DNA from: Cupriavidus sp. AU9028
Lineage (GTDB): Bacteria; Pseudomonadota; Gammaproteobacteria; Burkholderiales; Burkholderiaceae
Direction of reading: 5' to 3'
NCBI RefSeq assembly: GCF_019795295.1
Contig: NZ_JAIMCG010000001.1
Span: 62,001-126,000 of the forward strand
Length of the DNA: 64,000 nt
This document shows positions 43,936 through 53,991 of this stretch, in pieces (the stretch's first letter is position 1; the number at the start of each line of letters is the position of its first letter). Under the pieces are notes generated by a model. That model had not been told where the DNA came from and did no database searches. It saw only the letters and a list, made by a program, of their open reading frames with translations. The position numbers were made by a program, and so were the translations under genes.

Positions 43936-46900
43936 GGCCGGTCCGGCTGCGGTTGGACCGGGCTGTCGGGGCCGCCGACCGGGCCTTCGCCCTCGCGGTC
44001 GTCATCGTCGCCGAAGCGGCGCCGGCGCCAGCCGTGGAAGCGTTGTCCGACGCGGTCGAAGGCCAGGTAGATCACCGGGGTGGTGAACAGCGTCAGCACC
44101 TGGCTGACCAGCAGGCCGCCTACCATGGTGATGCCCAGCGGCCGGCGCAGTTCGGAACCGATGCCGGTACCCAGCATCATCGGCAGCGCGGCCAGCAGCG
44201 CCGCCAGCGTGGTCATCAGGATCGGGCGGAAACGCAGCAGGCAGGCCTCGAAGATCGCGTCGCGCGGCGACATGCCGCGTTCGCGCTCGGCCTCCAGCGC
44301 GAAGTCGATCATCATGATGGCGTTCTTCTTGACGATGCCGATCAGCAGGATGATGCCGATGATGGCGATGATGCCCAGGTCGTGGCCGGCGACCAGCAGG
44401 GCCAGCAGCGCGCCCACGCCGGCGGACGGCAGTGTCGACAGGATCGTCACCGGGTGGATCGCGCTCTCGTACAGCACCCCGAGCACGATGTACATCGTCA
44501 CCACCGCGGCCAGGATCAGCCACAGCGTGTTGGACAACGAGGCGCGGAACGCCAGCGCGGCGCCCTGGAAGGTGGTCTGCATCGATACCGGCAGGCCGAT
44601 CTCCTGCTCGATCTGCGTGACCTTGTCCACTGCATGGCCGAGCGAGGCGCCGGGCGCGAGGTTGAACGAGATGGTCGCGGCCGGGAACTGCCCCTGGTGG
44701 TTGATCACCAGCGGTCCGGTGCGCTCGCTGATGCGCGCGAACGAGCCCAGCGGCACCTGGCCGCCGGAGGAGGAGGGCAGCCGCAGCTCCGCCAGTGCCT
44801 GCGGGTTGTCGCGGAACGACGGCATCGCCTCGAGCACGACGCGATACTGGCTGGCCTGGGTGAAGATGGTGGAGACCAGCCGCTGCCCGTAGGCGCTGTA
44901 CAGCGCGCTGTCGATCACCGCCGTGGTGATGCCGAAGCGCGCGGCGGCGTCGCGGTCGATATCGACGTAGACGCGCAGGCCGTTGTTTTGCTGATCGCTG
45001 GCGACGTCGCGGAATTCGGGTTCCTGCTGCAGCCGTTCGACCAGGCGTGGCACCCAGGTGGCCAGCGTCTGCGGGTCCGGGTCCTCGACTGTGAACTGGT
45101 ATTGCGTGCGCGAGACGCGGTCCTCGATGGTCAGGTCCTGCACCGGCTGCAGATAGAGCGACACGCCGCCCACGTCCCGCGCCGCCGCCTGCAGCCGTTC
45201 GATCACCTCGTCCAGCGAGCCGTCGCGCTCGCCCTTTGGTTTCAGGTCGATCAACATCCGGCCCGCGTTCATCGTGGTATTGGTGCCGTCCACGCCGATG
45301 AAGGCCGATACGCTGCGCACCGCGGGGTCGCGCAGCACCACATCCGCCACCGCGCGCTGCTTCTGCGCCATCGCGGTAAAGGAACTGCTCTGCGCCGTCT
45401 CGGTAATCCCCTGCAGCACGCCGGTATCCTGCGACGGGAAGAAGCCCTTGGGAATCGCCAGGTAGAGCAGCACGGTCAGCACCAGCGTGCCGAGCGCGAC
45501 GAGAAGCGTGGCGGTCTGCCGCGCGAGTACCCATTGCAGCCACTGCCCGTAGCGCTCGATGACGCGGTCGAAGAAGCGCCCGGTCGCCTGGTGATAGCGC
45601 GGCAGCTGGTCCTCGGGCACATGGCGCAACAGCCGCGCGCACATCATCGGCGTCAGCGTCAGCGATACCACCGCGGAGATCAGGATCGCCACGGCCAGCG
45701 TCACGGCGAATTCGCGGAACAGCCGGCCCACCACGTCGCTCATGAACAGCAGCGGGATCAGCACCGCGACCAGCGAGAAGGTCAACGAGATGATGGTGAA
45801 GCCGATCTGCCTGGAACCCTTGAGCGCCGCCTGGCGTGGCGATTCGCCGCGCTCGATATAGCGCATGATGTTCTCGATCATCACGATGGCATCGTCGACG
45901 ACGAAGCCGGTCGCGATGGTCAGCGCCATCAGCGTCAGGTTGTTCAGCGAGAAGCCGGCCAGGTACATCACGCCGAAGGTGCCCACCAGTGACAGCGGCA
46001 CGGCGACGCCGGGAATGATGGTGGCCGGGATGTTGCGCAGGAACAGGAAGATCACCATCACCACCAGCGCGATGGCCAGCAGCAGCTCGAACTGGGTGTC
46101 GTGCACGGAGGCACGGATGGTGGTGGTGCGGTCGGTCAGCACCTCGACCTGCACCGAGGCGGGCAGGGAGGCTTCCAGCTGGGGCAGCAGCGCGCGGATG
46201 CGGTCGACCACCGCGATCACGTTGGCGCCGGGCTGGCGCTGGATGCTCAGCACGATGGCCGGCTTGCCGTTGGCCCAGGCGGCCAGCCGCGCGTTCTCGG
46301 GGCCGTCGACGATGGTGGCGACATCGGTGATGCGGATCGGCGCGCCGTTGCGGTAGCCGATGATGATCTGGCGGTATTCCTCGGCCGAGCGCAGCTGATC
46401 GTTGGCGTCGATGGTCGACGCACGGGTCGGGCCGTCGAAGCTGCCCTTGGCGCCGTTGACATTGGCCGAGCCGATGGCCGTGCGCAGATCGTCGATCGAC
46501 ATGTCCAGCGCCGCCAGCGCGGTCGGGTTGGCCTGGATCCGCACTGCCGGCCGCTGCCCGCCGCTGATGGTGACCAGGCCCACGCCAGCGATCTGCGAGA
46601 TCTTCTGCGCGATGCGGGTATCGACCATGTCCTGCAGTTGCGGCAGCGGCAGTGTTTCCGAGCTCATCGACACCGTCATGATCGGCGCGTCGGCGGGGTT
46701 GACCTTGCTGTAGACCGGCGGCATTGGCAGGTCGTTGGGCAGCAGGTTGCCGGCCGCGTTGATGGCCGCCTGCACCTGTTGCTCGGCCACATCCAGCGGC
46801 AGGGTCAGGTCGAACTGCAGGGTGATGACGGAGGCGCCGCCCGAGGAGGACGACGACATCTGCTTCAGGCCCGGCATCTGGCCGAACTGGCGCTCCAGCG

Positions 46901-47096
46901 GCGCGGTAACCGCCGAGGTCATGACGTCGGGGCTGGCGCCGGGGTACAGCGTCTTCACCTGGATGGTCGGGTAATCGACTTCCGGCAGCGCCGACAGCGG
47001 CAGCATGCGGTACGCCACCAGCCCGGACAGCAGGATGGCGAGCATCAGCAGCACGGTGGCGACCGGGCGCTCGATGAATAGGCGGGACGGGTTCAT
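43932..47096 (-). CDS. mdtB: MdtB-like RND multidrug efflux permease
   Basis: 1054 aa. Starts [20 protein letters not shown], the usual MdtB opening. The TM4 relay [14 protein letters not shown] is intact, as are the YPGASPDVM and [14 protein letters not shown] porter motifs. It lacks the insert seen in its partner. It begins 27 bp after the adaptor gene stop and overlaps the next pump gene by 4 bases. Typical substrates of MdtABC are novobiocin, bile salts and metals; those of this pump are unknown. Confidence 0.94.
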   Translation of the reverse strand: MNPSRLFIERPVATVLLMLAILLSGLVAYRMLPLSALPEVDYPTIQVKTLYPGASPDVMTSAVTAPLERQFGQMPGLKQMSSSSSGGASVITLQFDLTLPLDVAEQQVQAAINAAGNLLPNDLPMPPVYSKVNPADAPIMTVSMSSETLPLPQLQDMVDTRIAQKISQIAGVGLVTISGGQRPAVRIQANPTALAALDMSIDDLRTAIGSANVNGAKGSFDGPTRASTIDANDQLRSAEEYRQIIIGYRNGAPIRITDVATIVDGPENARLAAWANGKPAIVLSIQRQPGANVIAVVDRIRALLPQLEASLPASVQVEVLTDRTTTIRASVHDTQFELLLAIALVVMVIFLFLRNIPATIIPGVAVPLSLVGTFGVMYLAGFSLNNLTLMALTIATGFVVDDAIVMIENIMRYIERGESPRQAALKGSRQIGFTIISLTFSLVAVLIPLLFMSDVVGRLFREFAVTLAVAILISAVVSLTLTPMMCARLLRHVPEDQLPRYHQATGRFFDRVIERYGQWLQWVLARQTATLLVALGTLVLTVLLYLAIPKGFFPSQDTGVLQGITETAQSSSFTAMAQKQRAVADVVLRDPAVRSVSAFIGVDGTNTTMNAGRMLIDLKPKGERDGSLDEVIERLQAAARDVGGVSLYLQPVQDLTIEDRVSRTQYQFTVEDPDPQTLATWVPRLVERLQQEPEFRDVASDQQNNGLRVYVDIDRDAAARFGITTAVIDSALYSAYGQRLVSTIFTQASQYRVVLEAMPSFRDNPQALAELRLPSSSGGQVPLGSFARISERTGPLVINHQGQFPAATISFNLAPGASLGHAVDKVTQIEQEIGLPVSMQTTFQGAALAFRASLSNTLWLILAAVVTMYIVLGVLYESAIHPVTILSTLPSAGVGALLALLVAGHDLGIIAIIGIILLIGIVKKNAIMMIDFALEAERERGMSPRDAIFEACLLRFRPILMTTLAALLAALPMMLGTGIGSELRRPLGITMVGGLLVSQVLTLFTTPVIYLAFDRVGQRFHGWRRRRFGDDDDREGEGPVGGPDSPVQPQPDRP

Positions 47097-47123
47097 GCGT
47101 GGTCCTTCGGCGCGCGGGCGCCG

Positions 47124-48689
47124 TTACTGCGGGCGCTGGGCGGTGGCGCTGGCCTGCGGGGCGGAAGCCGCCGCGCGCGGGGCACTGCTTGCGTGACCCT
47201 GGGCAGCGCCTGGCGCCGACGCCGCCTGGGCTTCGGAGGCGCCGCGATGGCGCCGGCCGCGTGCGCGCGGCTGGCTGGCCGGCGCCACCGCGGCATCGCG
47301 GGCGGCGGGATCGACGGTCTCGACGGTCATGCCTTCGCGCAGGCGGTCCGCGCCGTCCACCACTACCCGCTGGCCCGGCCGCACGCCTTGCAGGATCGCG
47401 GTGTGCTGGCCGTCGCTCGGTCCCAGTGTGACAGTCTGCACGCGCACCTTGTTGTCCTGGTCTACCACATAGACGAAGTTGCCCTGTTGGCCCCGCTGCA
47501 GCGCGGCCACCGGCACTACCGTGGCGTTCTTCAGCGTATCGACGCGCATGCGTACGTTGACGAACTGGTTGGGGAACAGCATGCCGTCGTCATTGCGGAA
47601 CACCGCCTTCAGGCGCACCGTGCCGGTGGTGGTGTCGATCTGGTTGTCCGTGGTCAGCAGCGCGCCGTCGGCCAGCTTGTTGCGCGCCTGGCGGTCCCAG
47701 GCCTGCACCGGCAGGGTGTTGCCCGCGTTCAGCTGCCTGAGCACGCTGGGCAGGCTGTCCTCGGGGATGGAGAACAGCACGGCGATGGGCTGCACCTGCG
47801 TGATCAGCGCGATGCCATTGGTGTCGCCCGTGTTGACGATATTGCCGGCGTCGACCTGGCGCAGGCCGATGCGGCCCGAGACCGGCGCCTTGATGCGGGT
47901 GTAGCTCAGTTCCAGCCGGGCGGTATCGACGTTGGCCTGGTCTGTCTTGACCACCCCCTCGTACTGGCGCACCAGCGCGTCCTGCGTGTCCACCTGCTGC
48001 TTGGCGATCGAGTCCTGCTCGAGCAGGGTGCGATAGCGTTGCTGATCCAGGCGCGCGTTCTGCAGCAGCGCCTGGTCGCGCGCCAGCTGCCCCAGCGCCT
48101 GGTCCAGGGCCGCCTGGAAGGGGCGCGGATCGATCTCGGCGAGCACGTCGCCGGCCTTGACCATCTGTCCCTCGCGGAACAGCACGCGCAGCAGCGGGCC
48201 GGAAACCTGGGCGCGGACGGTGACGCTGGCCACCGGCGTGACATTGCCCAGGCCGTTAAGGACGATGTCCATGTCCCTCTGCGCGGCCTGGTTCACCACC
48301 ACCGGCGCCGGCGCGCCGACAAAGGGGCTGGCCGGTCCGCGTCCGCCGGCGCCACCCGGACCGCCGGGCCGGCCCGGGCCTGCCGGCACGCGCCCCCCTG
48401 CGCCAACCTGCGCCTGCCCTTCGGCCGGCTTGTCGCGGCCGGCGAACCAGTACCAGGCGGCGCCCGCCACCAGCAGCACCAGCAGCGCGATCAGCCAGCC
48501 GCGGCGCCGTCCGCGCGGCGGGCGGGGCTCCCCGGGACCCTGCGGTCCCTGGGGCGCGCCCGGGCCTCCAGCGGAAGCGCCGGGCCGCGCGTGCGAGGCG
48601 CTGGAGGCAGCGAAGGAAGGAGCGGACGGGTTGGCTTGCGGGGTCGCGCCGGTGGCGTTGGAGGCTTGATGTTCTACGGGTTTGGCCAT
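47124..48689 (-). CDS. mdtA: MdtA-like periplasmic adaptor (membrane fusion protein)
   Basis: 521 aa from the ATG at 48689 (MAKPVEHQ), which has AGGA just upstream; an ATG six codons earlier lacks one. The N-terminal ~75 residues are an unusual Pro/Gly/Ala/Ser-rich cytoplasmic tail before one membrane helix (WLIALLVLLVAGAAWYWFAG), and a second Gly-rich linker follows. Then come the lipoyl/hairpin/beta-barrel domains (VRAQVSGPLLRVLFREGQMV, YTRIKAPVSGRIGLRQVDAG). A low-complexity Ala/Ser/Gln tail ends the protein. First gene of the operon mdtA-mdtB-mdtC-outer-membrane factor. Confidence 0.93.
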   Translation of the reverse strand: MAKPVEHQASNATGATPQANPSAPSFAASSASHARPGASAGGPGAPQGPQGPGEPRPPRGRRRGWLIALLVLLVAGAAWYWFAGRDKPAEGQAQVGAGGRVPAGPGRPGGPGGAGGRGPASPFVGAPAPVVVNQAAQRDMDIVLNGLGNVTPVASVTVRAQVSGPLLRVLFREGQMVKAGDVLAEIDPRPFQAALDQALGQLARDQALLQNARLDQQRYRTLLEQDSIAKQQVDTQDALVRQYEGVVKTDQANVDTARLELSYTRIKAPVSGRIGLRQVDAGNIVNTGDTNGIALITQVQPIAVLFSIPEDSLPSVLRQLNAGNTLPVQAWDRQARNKLADGALLTTDNQIDTTTGTVRLKAVFRNDDGMLFPNQFVNVRMRVDTLKNATVVPVAALQRGQQGNFVYVVDQDNKVRVQTVTLGPSDGQHTAILQGVRPGQRVVVDGADRLREGMTVETVDPAARDAAVAPASQPRARGRRHRGASEAQAASAPGAAQGHASSAPRAAASAPQASATAQRPQ

Positions 48690-49017
48690 GTCCTGCAGGC
48701 GCGCCATGGCGGACGCGCGGTCGCTAGTCGAAAATGGAGGCAGCAGTATGCCGCAACCGCCGCCCGGCGCCGGCACGGCGGCGGACGTCTCGGGATAAGG
48801 GTGGATTCCAGCGATCGGGTGAAAATGCCGGCCGGCGTGACATGCCGGAAGGCTTCGTCTTGCCCGAGGCAATGTCCGCAAGGATACGGGGCGAATCGGG
48901 CCGCCGATATGTCGGGCGGCTGCGACATTATTACAGTCCGTTACGACAGGCCCCGCTGTAACTTGCCGAAACAACCTCGGCGGCGCCCGCGCCGGGGTGT
49001 CTGATTATCATCGCACC
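48690..49017. promoter_or_regulatory. Divergent promoter region, RND efflux operon / two-component system
   Basis: 328 bp between the two start codons, no gene inside. The half nearest the regulator contains TTAC repeated exactly 10 bp apart (48931 and 48941; TTACAGTCCGTTACGA), the spacing used by OmpR/RstA-type regulators. A further inverted copy, CTGTAA, is at 48956-48961. Control of both operons by the regulator encoded here is the natural reading. Confidence 0.5.
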
Positions 49018-49767
49018 ATGCGACCGAACCAGCCTACCCAGATTCTCGTCGTCGACGACGACCCCGACCTGCGCGACCTGCTGCGCGAATACCTGACCCA
49101 GCAGGGCTTTGCCGTTTCCGTGCTGCACGATGGCGACGGCCTGCAGGCGCGCCTGGAGCGCGAGCGGCCCGCGCTGATCGTGCTGGACCTGATGATGCCC
49201 AAGGTCGACGGCCTGACCGCGCTGCGCAAGCTGCGCGCGCGCAACGACGATATCCCGGTGATCCTGCTGACGGCCCGCAGCGACGAGATCGACCGCATCG
49301 TCGGCCTGGAGATCGGGGCCGACGACTATCTGGGCAAGCCATTCTCCCCGCGCGAATTGCTGGCACGGATCAATGCGGTGCTGCGGCGCAAGCAGGCGCG
49401 GCCGGCGGCGGCTCCCGAGGACCGCGACGGCGCCAGCTTCGGCCCCTTCCGCGTCGATTTCCGCCAGCGCACGCTGATGCGCTCCGGCCAATCGCTGGCC
49501 ATCAGCGATACGGAGTTCGCGCTGCTCAAGCTGCTGCTGATGCATCCGCTCGAAGTGCTGTCGCGCGAGCGCATCGTCGAGTTGATGTATGGCGCGGCCA
49601 GCGGCGTCAGCGACCGCGGCATCGACGTGCAGATCTGGCGCCTGCGCCGGCTGCTGGACGAGGATGCGCAGCGGCCGCGCTATATCCAGACGGTGCGCGG
49701 GCGCGGCTACACCTTCGTTCCTGACGAGGCGGCGCAAGCAGCCCCAGCGGTGGAAGACGAGGCATGA
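49018..49767 (+). CDS. OmpR-family response regulator
   Basis: 249 aa. Receiver domain: ILVVDDDPDLRDLL (acidic pocket), phosphoacceptor Asp at about 57 in IVLDLMMPK, LLTARSD and the KPFSPREL lysine. The C-terminal winged helix ends VRGRGYTFVPDE. A GTG at 48997 is a possible longer start. It overlaps the kinase gene by 4 bases (ATGA). By position it resembles BaeR beside mdtABC and probably controls the divergent efflux operon. Confidence 0.93.
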   Translation: MRPNQPTQILVVDDDPDLRDLLREYLTQQGFAVSVLHDGDGLQARLERERPALIVLDLMMPKVDGLTALRKLRARNDDIPVILLTARSDEIDRIVGLEIGADDYLGKPFSPRELLARINAVLRRKQARPAAAPEDRDGASFGPFRVDFRQRTLMRSGQSLAISDTEFALLKLLLMHPLEVLSRERIVELMYGAASGVSDRGIDVQIWRLRRLLDEDAQRPRYIQTVRGRGYTFVPDEAAQAAPAVEDEA

Positions 49768-51041
49768 AGCTGCGCATCGACACCCTGTTCGGCCGCATGG
49801 CGCTGCTGATCGCCGCCGTGCTGGTGATCAGCCATTTCTCCTGGCTGACGATCCTGCGCATGGATCGGCGCGAGCAGCGCATCGAGTATTCGGTGGAGCA
49901 GATGCTGTTCCAGCTCGACAGCATCCAGCGCGCGCTGGACGCGCGTCCGCCGGCGCCGCTGCCCAGCCTGGTGGAGATCGCTGGTGAGGCCACGGCCGAG
50001 GAGTATGCGCGCGCGCCGACCGAGCGCTCGCGCCGGCTGGTCGAGCGGTTCTCGGCCCGGCTGCCGGCGGGCACCGAAATCCGGATCGAGGACGAGAGTA
50101 CGCCCCGGGTGTGGATCAAGCTGCCGACCAGGCAGGACTGGATCGCCATGCCGATCCTGTGGGTCCACAATCCGCCTTCCGATAGCCGGATGATTCCCGG
50201 CGCGATCCTGGTCGTCAGCGTGGCGATCGTGTTCGCGCTGCTGATCGCCTGGCAGATCCAGCGGCCGGTGCGCGAGATGGCAGTGGCGGCGGGGCGCCTG
50301 TCGCGCCAGCAGCCGGTGCCGCCGCTGCGCGAGCGCGGCCCGCTGGAGCTGCGCCAGCTGATCGAGCGCTTCAACCGGATGGTGGCGGACCTCGCCCGCA
50401 TCGATCAGGAGCGCAATACCATGCTGGCCGGCATCGCCCATGATCTGAAGACGCCGCTGGCGCGGCTGCGGCTGCGTGCGGAAATGCTGGGGGACGCCAA
50501 GGCAGCGGCCGGCGTGACGCGGGACGTCGAATCGATGTCGGCCATCGTCGAGCAGTTCCTCAGCTTTGCGCAGACGGGTGAAACCTCGGCGCAGCCGGTG
50601 CCGGTGGAGCGCCGCCTGACCGAGCTGGCCGCATCGCTGGCCGAGCAGGAGCGGCCGGTCGAACTGTCGCTGGAAGCGGGCGAGGGCTTCCGCCTGATCG
50701 CGACGCAACTGGACCGGGTGATCGGCAATCTGGTCGACAACGCCTGGCACTATGGCGCACGGCCGGTGACCATCGCCACCGCGCGCACGGCGCAGGGCTG
50801 GCAGCTGACGGTGGAGGATGCGGGCCCCGGCATCCCCGAGCACGAGTTCGAGCGGGCCACGCTGCCCTTCGTGCGGCTCGACCCCGCACGCGGCGGCAAT
50901 GCGCATTCAGGGCTGGGCCTGGCGATCGTCGATCGTCTGGTGCGACAGGGGGGCGGCCGGCTGGAACTGGCCAACCGGCCGGAAGGGGGACTGCGGGTGG
51001 TGATGCTGTTCCCGTTCGCGCCGCTGGCCAAAGCCGCCTGA
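49764..51041 (+). CDS. EnvZ-like sensor histidine kinase
   Basis: 425 aa. Two membrane helices (about 11-30 and 150-170) enclose a periplasmic sensor of about 120 residues. A HAMP domain follows, then the H-box AGIAHDLKTPLARLRLR with His at 226. The ATP-binding domain has N-box VIGNLVDNAWHYG, DAGPGIP, and NAHSGLGLAIVDRL. Phosphorylates the regulator just upstream; the signal is unknown. Confidence 0.93.
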   Translation: MKLRIDTLFGRMALLIAAVLVISHFSWLTILRMDRREQRIEYSVEQMLFQLDSIQRALDARPPAPLPSLVEIAGEATAEEYARAPTERSRRLVERFSARLPAGTEIRIEDESTPRVWIKLPTRQDWIAMPILWVHNPPSDSRMIPGAILVVSVAIVFALLIAWQIQRPVREMAVAAGRLSRQQPVPPLRERGPLELRQLIERFNRMVADLARIDQERNTMLAGIAHDLKTPLARLRLRAEMLGDAKAAAGVTRDVESMSAIVEQFLSFAQTGETSAQPVPVERRLTELAASLAEQERPVELSLEAGEGFRLIATQLDRVIGNLVDNAWHYGARPVTIATARTAQGWQLTVEDAGPGIPEHEFERATLPFVRLDPARGGNAHSGLGLAIVDRLVRQGGGRLELANRPEGGLRVVMLFPFAPLAKAA

Positions 51042-51078
51042 GCGCGCGCAGCAAGGCGCTGGCCGCGGCCAGCGCCGC

Positions 51079-51690
51079 TCAGGACGCCTTCTTCTTCTCG
51101 CCGATGCGGCTTTCCTTGCCGGCCAGCAGCTTGGCGATGTTCTGCCGGTGCCGCACGATCAGCAGCACGCTGATGGCGACGATGGCCAGCGCGATCGCGT
51201 TGGTGCCGAACAGCAGCACGTAGTAGAAGGGCGCGAACACCGCCGAGACCAGCGCGGCCAGCGAGGAATAGCGGAAGAACACCGCGATGACGATCCAGGT
51301 CGCCAGTGTCGCCAGCCCCAGCCACGGATTGATCGCCAGCAGGATGCCCGCGGCGGTCGCCACGCCCTTGCCGCCCGCGAAGCGGTGGAAGACCGGGAAC
51401 AGATGGCCGAGGAAGACGCCGACGGCGACCAGCGCGATGCCGGTGGCGTCGATGCCGTAGCCGGGGCCGAAGTGCTGCGCCAGCCAGACCGCCAGCCAGC
51501 CCTTCAGGCCGTCGCCGAGCAGCGTCAGCAGCGCGGCCTTCTTGTTGCCGGTGCGCAGCACATTGGTGGCACCGGGATTGCCGGAGCCGTACGAATGCGG
51601 GTCGGGCAGGCCCATCGATTTGCTCACCACCACGGCGAAGGAAATCGAGCCGATCAGGTAGGCGAGCAGGGCGAAGATTGTATTGGCCAT
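51079..51690 (-). CDS. plsY: Glycerol-3-phosphate acyltransferase PlsY
   Basis: 203 aa, five membrane segments. Transfers acyl from acyl-phosphate to glycerol-3-phosphate, the first step of phospholipid synthesis. Motifs: [29 protein letters not shown] and [12 protein letters not shown]. The ATG at 51690 gives the normal [16 protein letters not shown] start. Lys/Ser-rich C-terminal tail. Confidence 0.96.
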   Translation of the reverse strand: MANTIFALLAYLIGSISFAVVVSKSMGLPDPHSYGSGNPGATNVLRTGNKKAALLTLLGDGLKGWLAVWLAQHFGPGYGIDATGIALVAVGVFLGHLFPVFHRFAGGKGVATAAGILLAINPWLGLATLATWIVIAVFFRYSSLAALVSAVFAPFYYVLLFGTNAIALAIVAISVLLIVRHRQNIAKLLAGKESRIGEKKKAS

Positions 51691-51823
51691 GGTAGCGGTT
51701 GCCGCGGGGGCGAGATCAACGGACGTCGGAAAACGAGGTGGCGCGATTGTAGCGTGCGAGGCAACCGTGCCGAACCCGGGTTTGCGCGTGGACCCGCGAT
51801 TGCGCCCCTCGGATGTGCCTCCG

Positions 51824-52315
51824 TCACTCGGCCAGCGCGCACGAGACCGGCGTCGCCTGCAGCAGCGCGACCAGCACTGCGGGATCGACACTGACGAGGA
51901 AGCCGCGCCGGCCGCCGTTGATATAGATGCGCGGCAGCGCGAGGACAGTCTCTTCGACATAGACCGGCATCCGCTTGCGCGTGCCGAAGGGCGAGGTGCC
52001 GCCGATCATGAAGCCGCTATGGCGCTGCGCGACCTCGGGCTTGCAGGGCTGCACGCTCTTGCGGCCGATCTGCCGTGCCAGGTTCTTGGTGGAGACCTGC
52101 CGATCGCCATGCATCAGCACGATCAGCGGCTGCGCCTTGTCGTCCTCCATCACCAGCGTCTTGACCACGATATGCTCGTCCACGCCGAGCTGCCGCGCCG
52201 ATTCCCCGGTGCCGCCGTGGTCGACATACTCGTAGGGATGCTCGCCGAATTCGATGCGGTGCTGGCGCAGCAGCTGCGTGGCGGGGGTTTCGGATACGTG
52301 CCTGGTCTTCGCCAT
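51824..52315 (-). CDS. ybaK: Cys-tRNA(Pro)/Cys-tRNA(Cys) deacylase YbaK
   Basis: 163 aa. YbaK hydrolyses Cys mischarged on tRNA(Pro). The family pattern is [16 protein letters not shown] with the conserved lysine, then [17 protein letters not shown] and [18 protein letters not shown]. Located between plsY and xerD on the same strand. Confidence 0.93.
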   Translation of the reverse strand: MAKTRHVSETPATQLLRQHRIEFGEHPYEYVDHGGTGESARQLGVDEHIVVKTLVMEDDKAQPLIVLMHGDRQVSTKNLARQIGRKSVQPCKPEVAQRHSGFMIGGTSPFGTRKRMPVYVEETVLALPRIYINGGRRGFLVSVDPAVLVALLQATPVSCALAE

Positions 52316-52337
52316 GATGAGGGGTTCGGGGCGGTGG

Positions 52338-53294
52338 TTACCCGCGCGGATGGTGCTGCTGGTGCAGCACGCGCAGCCGCTCGCGGGCGACGTGGGTATA
52401 GATCTGGGTGGTCGAGATATCGGCGTGGCCGAGCAGCAGCTGCACCACGCGCAGGTCGGCGCCGTGGTTCAGCAGATGGGTGGCGAAGGCGTGCCGCAGC
52501 GTATGCGGTGACAGCGGCGCCTGGATGTCGGCGGCGCGCGCATAGCGCTTGATCAGGTACCAGAACGCCTGGCGCGTCATCGCTTCGCCGCGCTGGGTGA
52601 CAAACAGCGCGTCGCTGGCGCGCGCTCCCAGCAGTGCCGGGCGGCCGCTGGCCAGATAGCGCCGCAGCCAGTCGCCGGCCTCGCCGCCGAACGGGACCAG
52701 CCGCTCCTTGTCGCCCTTGCCGCCGACCACGCGCGCCACGCCTTCGTTCAGCCCGATCTCCACCGTCTTCATCTGCGTCAGCTCCGATACACGCAGGCCG
52801 CTGGCGTACATCAGCTCAAGCATGGTGCGATCGCGCAGGCCCAGCGGCGTATCGGTGTCGGGCGCGGCCAGCAGCGCTTCGACCTGCGCTTCGCTGAGCG
52901 TCTTCGGAAAGCGCGGCGGCTGCTTGGCGGCGCGCAGCAGCAGGCAAGGGTCGGCCTGCACGATGTGCTCGCGCAGCGCCCAGCGGTAGAAGCGGCGGAA
53001 CACCGCCAGCCGGCGGTTGGCGGACGAGGCGCGCGACTGCGGATGGCGCGCGGCGAAGTAGCCCGACAGCGCGCCGTCGTCGGCCTGCGGCAGCGACAGG
53101 CCGCGCTCGGCGCGCAGCCAGCGCGCGAACAGCGTCAGGTCGCGGCGGTAGGCGTCGATGCTGTTGCGGGCCAGGCCGTCTTCCAGCCACAGCGCATCGC
53201 AGAAGCGGTCGATCAGCGCCTGGTCCTCCGGTGCAAGCGGCGCGTCGGCGATTTCCTCGGGCAACGCGGACACGGTACGGTCGCGCGCGCTCAC
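52338..53294 (-). CDS. xerD: Tyrosine recombinase XerD
   Basis: 318 aa. Acts with XerC at dif to resolve chromosome dimers. N-terminal SAM-like domain ([17 protein letters not shown]). The catalytic tetrad region shows ASGLRVSEL (Arg), [12 protein letters not shown] (His-x-x-Arg), [15 protein letters not shown] (His and the nucleophile Tyr). The GTG at 53294 overlaps the ogt stop (GTGA), so it is translationally coupled; the length is right for XerD. Confidence 0.94.
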   Translation of the reverse strand: MSARDRTVSALPEEIADAPLAPEDQALIDRFCDALWLEDGLARNSIDAYRRDLTLFARWLRAERGLSLPQADDGALSGYFAARHPQSRASSANRRLAVFRRFYRWALREHIVQADPCLLLRAAKQPPRFPKTLSEAQVEALLAAPDTDTPLGLRDRTMLELMYASGLRVSELTQMKTVEIGLNEGVARVVGGKGDKERLVPFGGEAGDWLRRYLASGRPALLGARASDALFVTQRGEAMTRQAFWYLIKRYARAADIQAPLSPHTLRHAFATHLLNHGADLRVVQLLLGHADISTTQIYTHVARERLRVLHQQHHPRG

Positions 53295-53803
53295 AGCAGC
53301 ATCACCCGTTCGTGCCGCAGCAGCCAGCGCTTGACCTCCAGGTGGAAACCGTCCTCGCCGTGGTGGGCGAAGCCGCCCAGCCCTTTTGCGCCGACAATGC
53401 GGTGGCAGGGAACGACCAGCGGAAACGGGTTGGCACCGCAAGCCTGTCCCACCGCCCGCGCGGTGCCGCCGGCCTGGGCGGCAAGCTCGCCATAGGTGGC
53501 GGTGCGTCCTGCCGGGACGGCACGGATGGCCTGCCAGACACGCTGCTGGAAGCCACTGCCGCGCATCGCCAGCGGGATGTCGAGCGAGGCGTCCGGGTCC
53601 GCGTAATAGGCCTGCAGCCGCGCCGCCAGTGCGGCGATCAAGGGCAGCGGATTGTCCCGCAGCGGCGTATCCGCCGGCAGGAAATGGATCTCCTCGATGC
53701 CGCCGCTGCCCGCGCGCACCCCCAGCCGGCCGAACGGCGCGGCGAGGATGGCGTCGAAGCGTGACAGAGTGGGGTCGGGCGGGCGACCCGGGGTGGCCGG
53801 CAT
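53291..53803 (-). CDS. ogt: Methylated-DNA-protein-cysteine methyltransferase
   Basis: 170 aa. Removes methyl from O6-methylguanine onto its own Cys; the active site VPCHRIVGAKGLGGF is intact, preceded by the helix-turn-helix VWQAIRAVPAGRTATYGELA. The ATG at 53803 gives MPATPGR. Suicide repair enzyme; co-transcribed with xerD. Confidence 0.95.
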   Translation of the reverse strand: MPATPGRPPDPTLSRFDAILAAPFGRLGVRAGSGGIEEIHFLPADTPLRDNPLPLIAALAARLQAYYADPDASLDIPLAMRGSGFQQRVWQAIRAVPAGRTATYGELAAQAGGTARAVGQACGANPFPLVVPCHRIVGAKGLGGFAHHGEDGFHLEVKRWLLRHERVMLL

Positions 53804-53861
53804 GGTGGCGTTGCGGTTGGGAAGAATACGGAATTCTAGTGCGAACGGCCGGGCAGCTGCG

Positions 53862-53905
53862 GGTTTGCTCCCCTCTCCCGCAGGGGCGGGGGAGGGGAGC
53901 AAACC
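53862..53905. repeat. Long hairpin related to the CCCTCTCCCGC repeat family
   Basis: A 20-bp inverted repeat with a single mismatch (G-T wobble in RNA) and a 4-nt loop AGGG, from GGTTTGCTCCCC to GGGGAGCAAACC. The inner part reads CCCCTCTCCCGC, as in the element at 15788-15883. It lies upstream of ogt and past the end of the Bug gene. Confidence 0.7.
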
Positions 53906-53945
53906 GAGGGCAGCGCACCGGCGGTATGGGGACGCGAACAAGAAA

Positions 53946-53963
53946 GGGCCCCCGCAGGGGCCC
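53946..53963 (-). terminator. Intrinsic terminator of the Bug receptor gene
   Basis: GGGCCCC / GGGGCCC stem with a 4-nt loop. Read on the minus strand it is followed by TTTCTTG. It lies 29 bp after the stop of the gene ending at 53992. Confidence 0.75.
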
Positions 53964-53991
53964 CCGATACGCCAGCGCAAGGCGGACGTGC

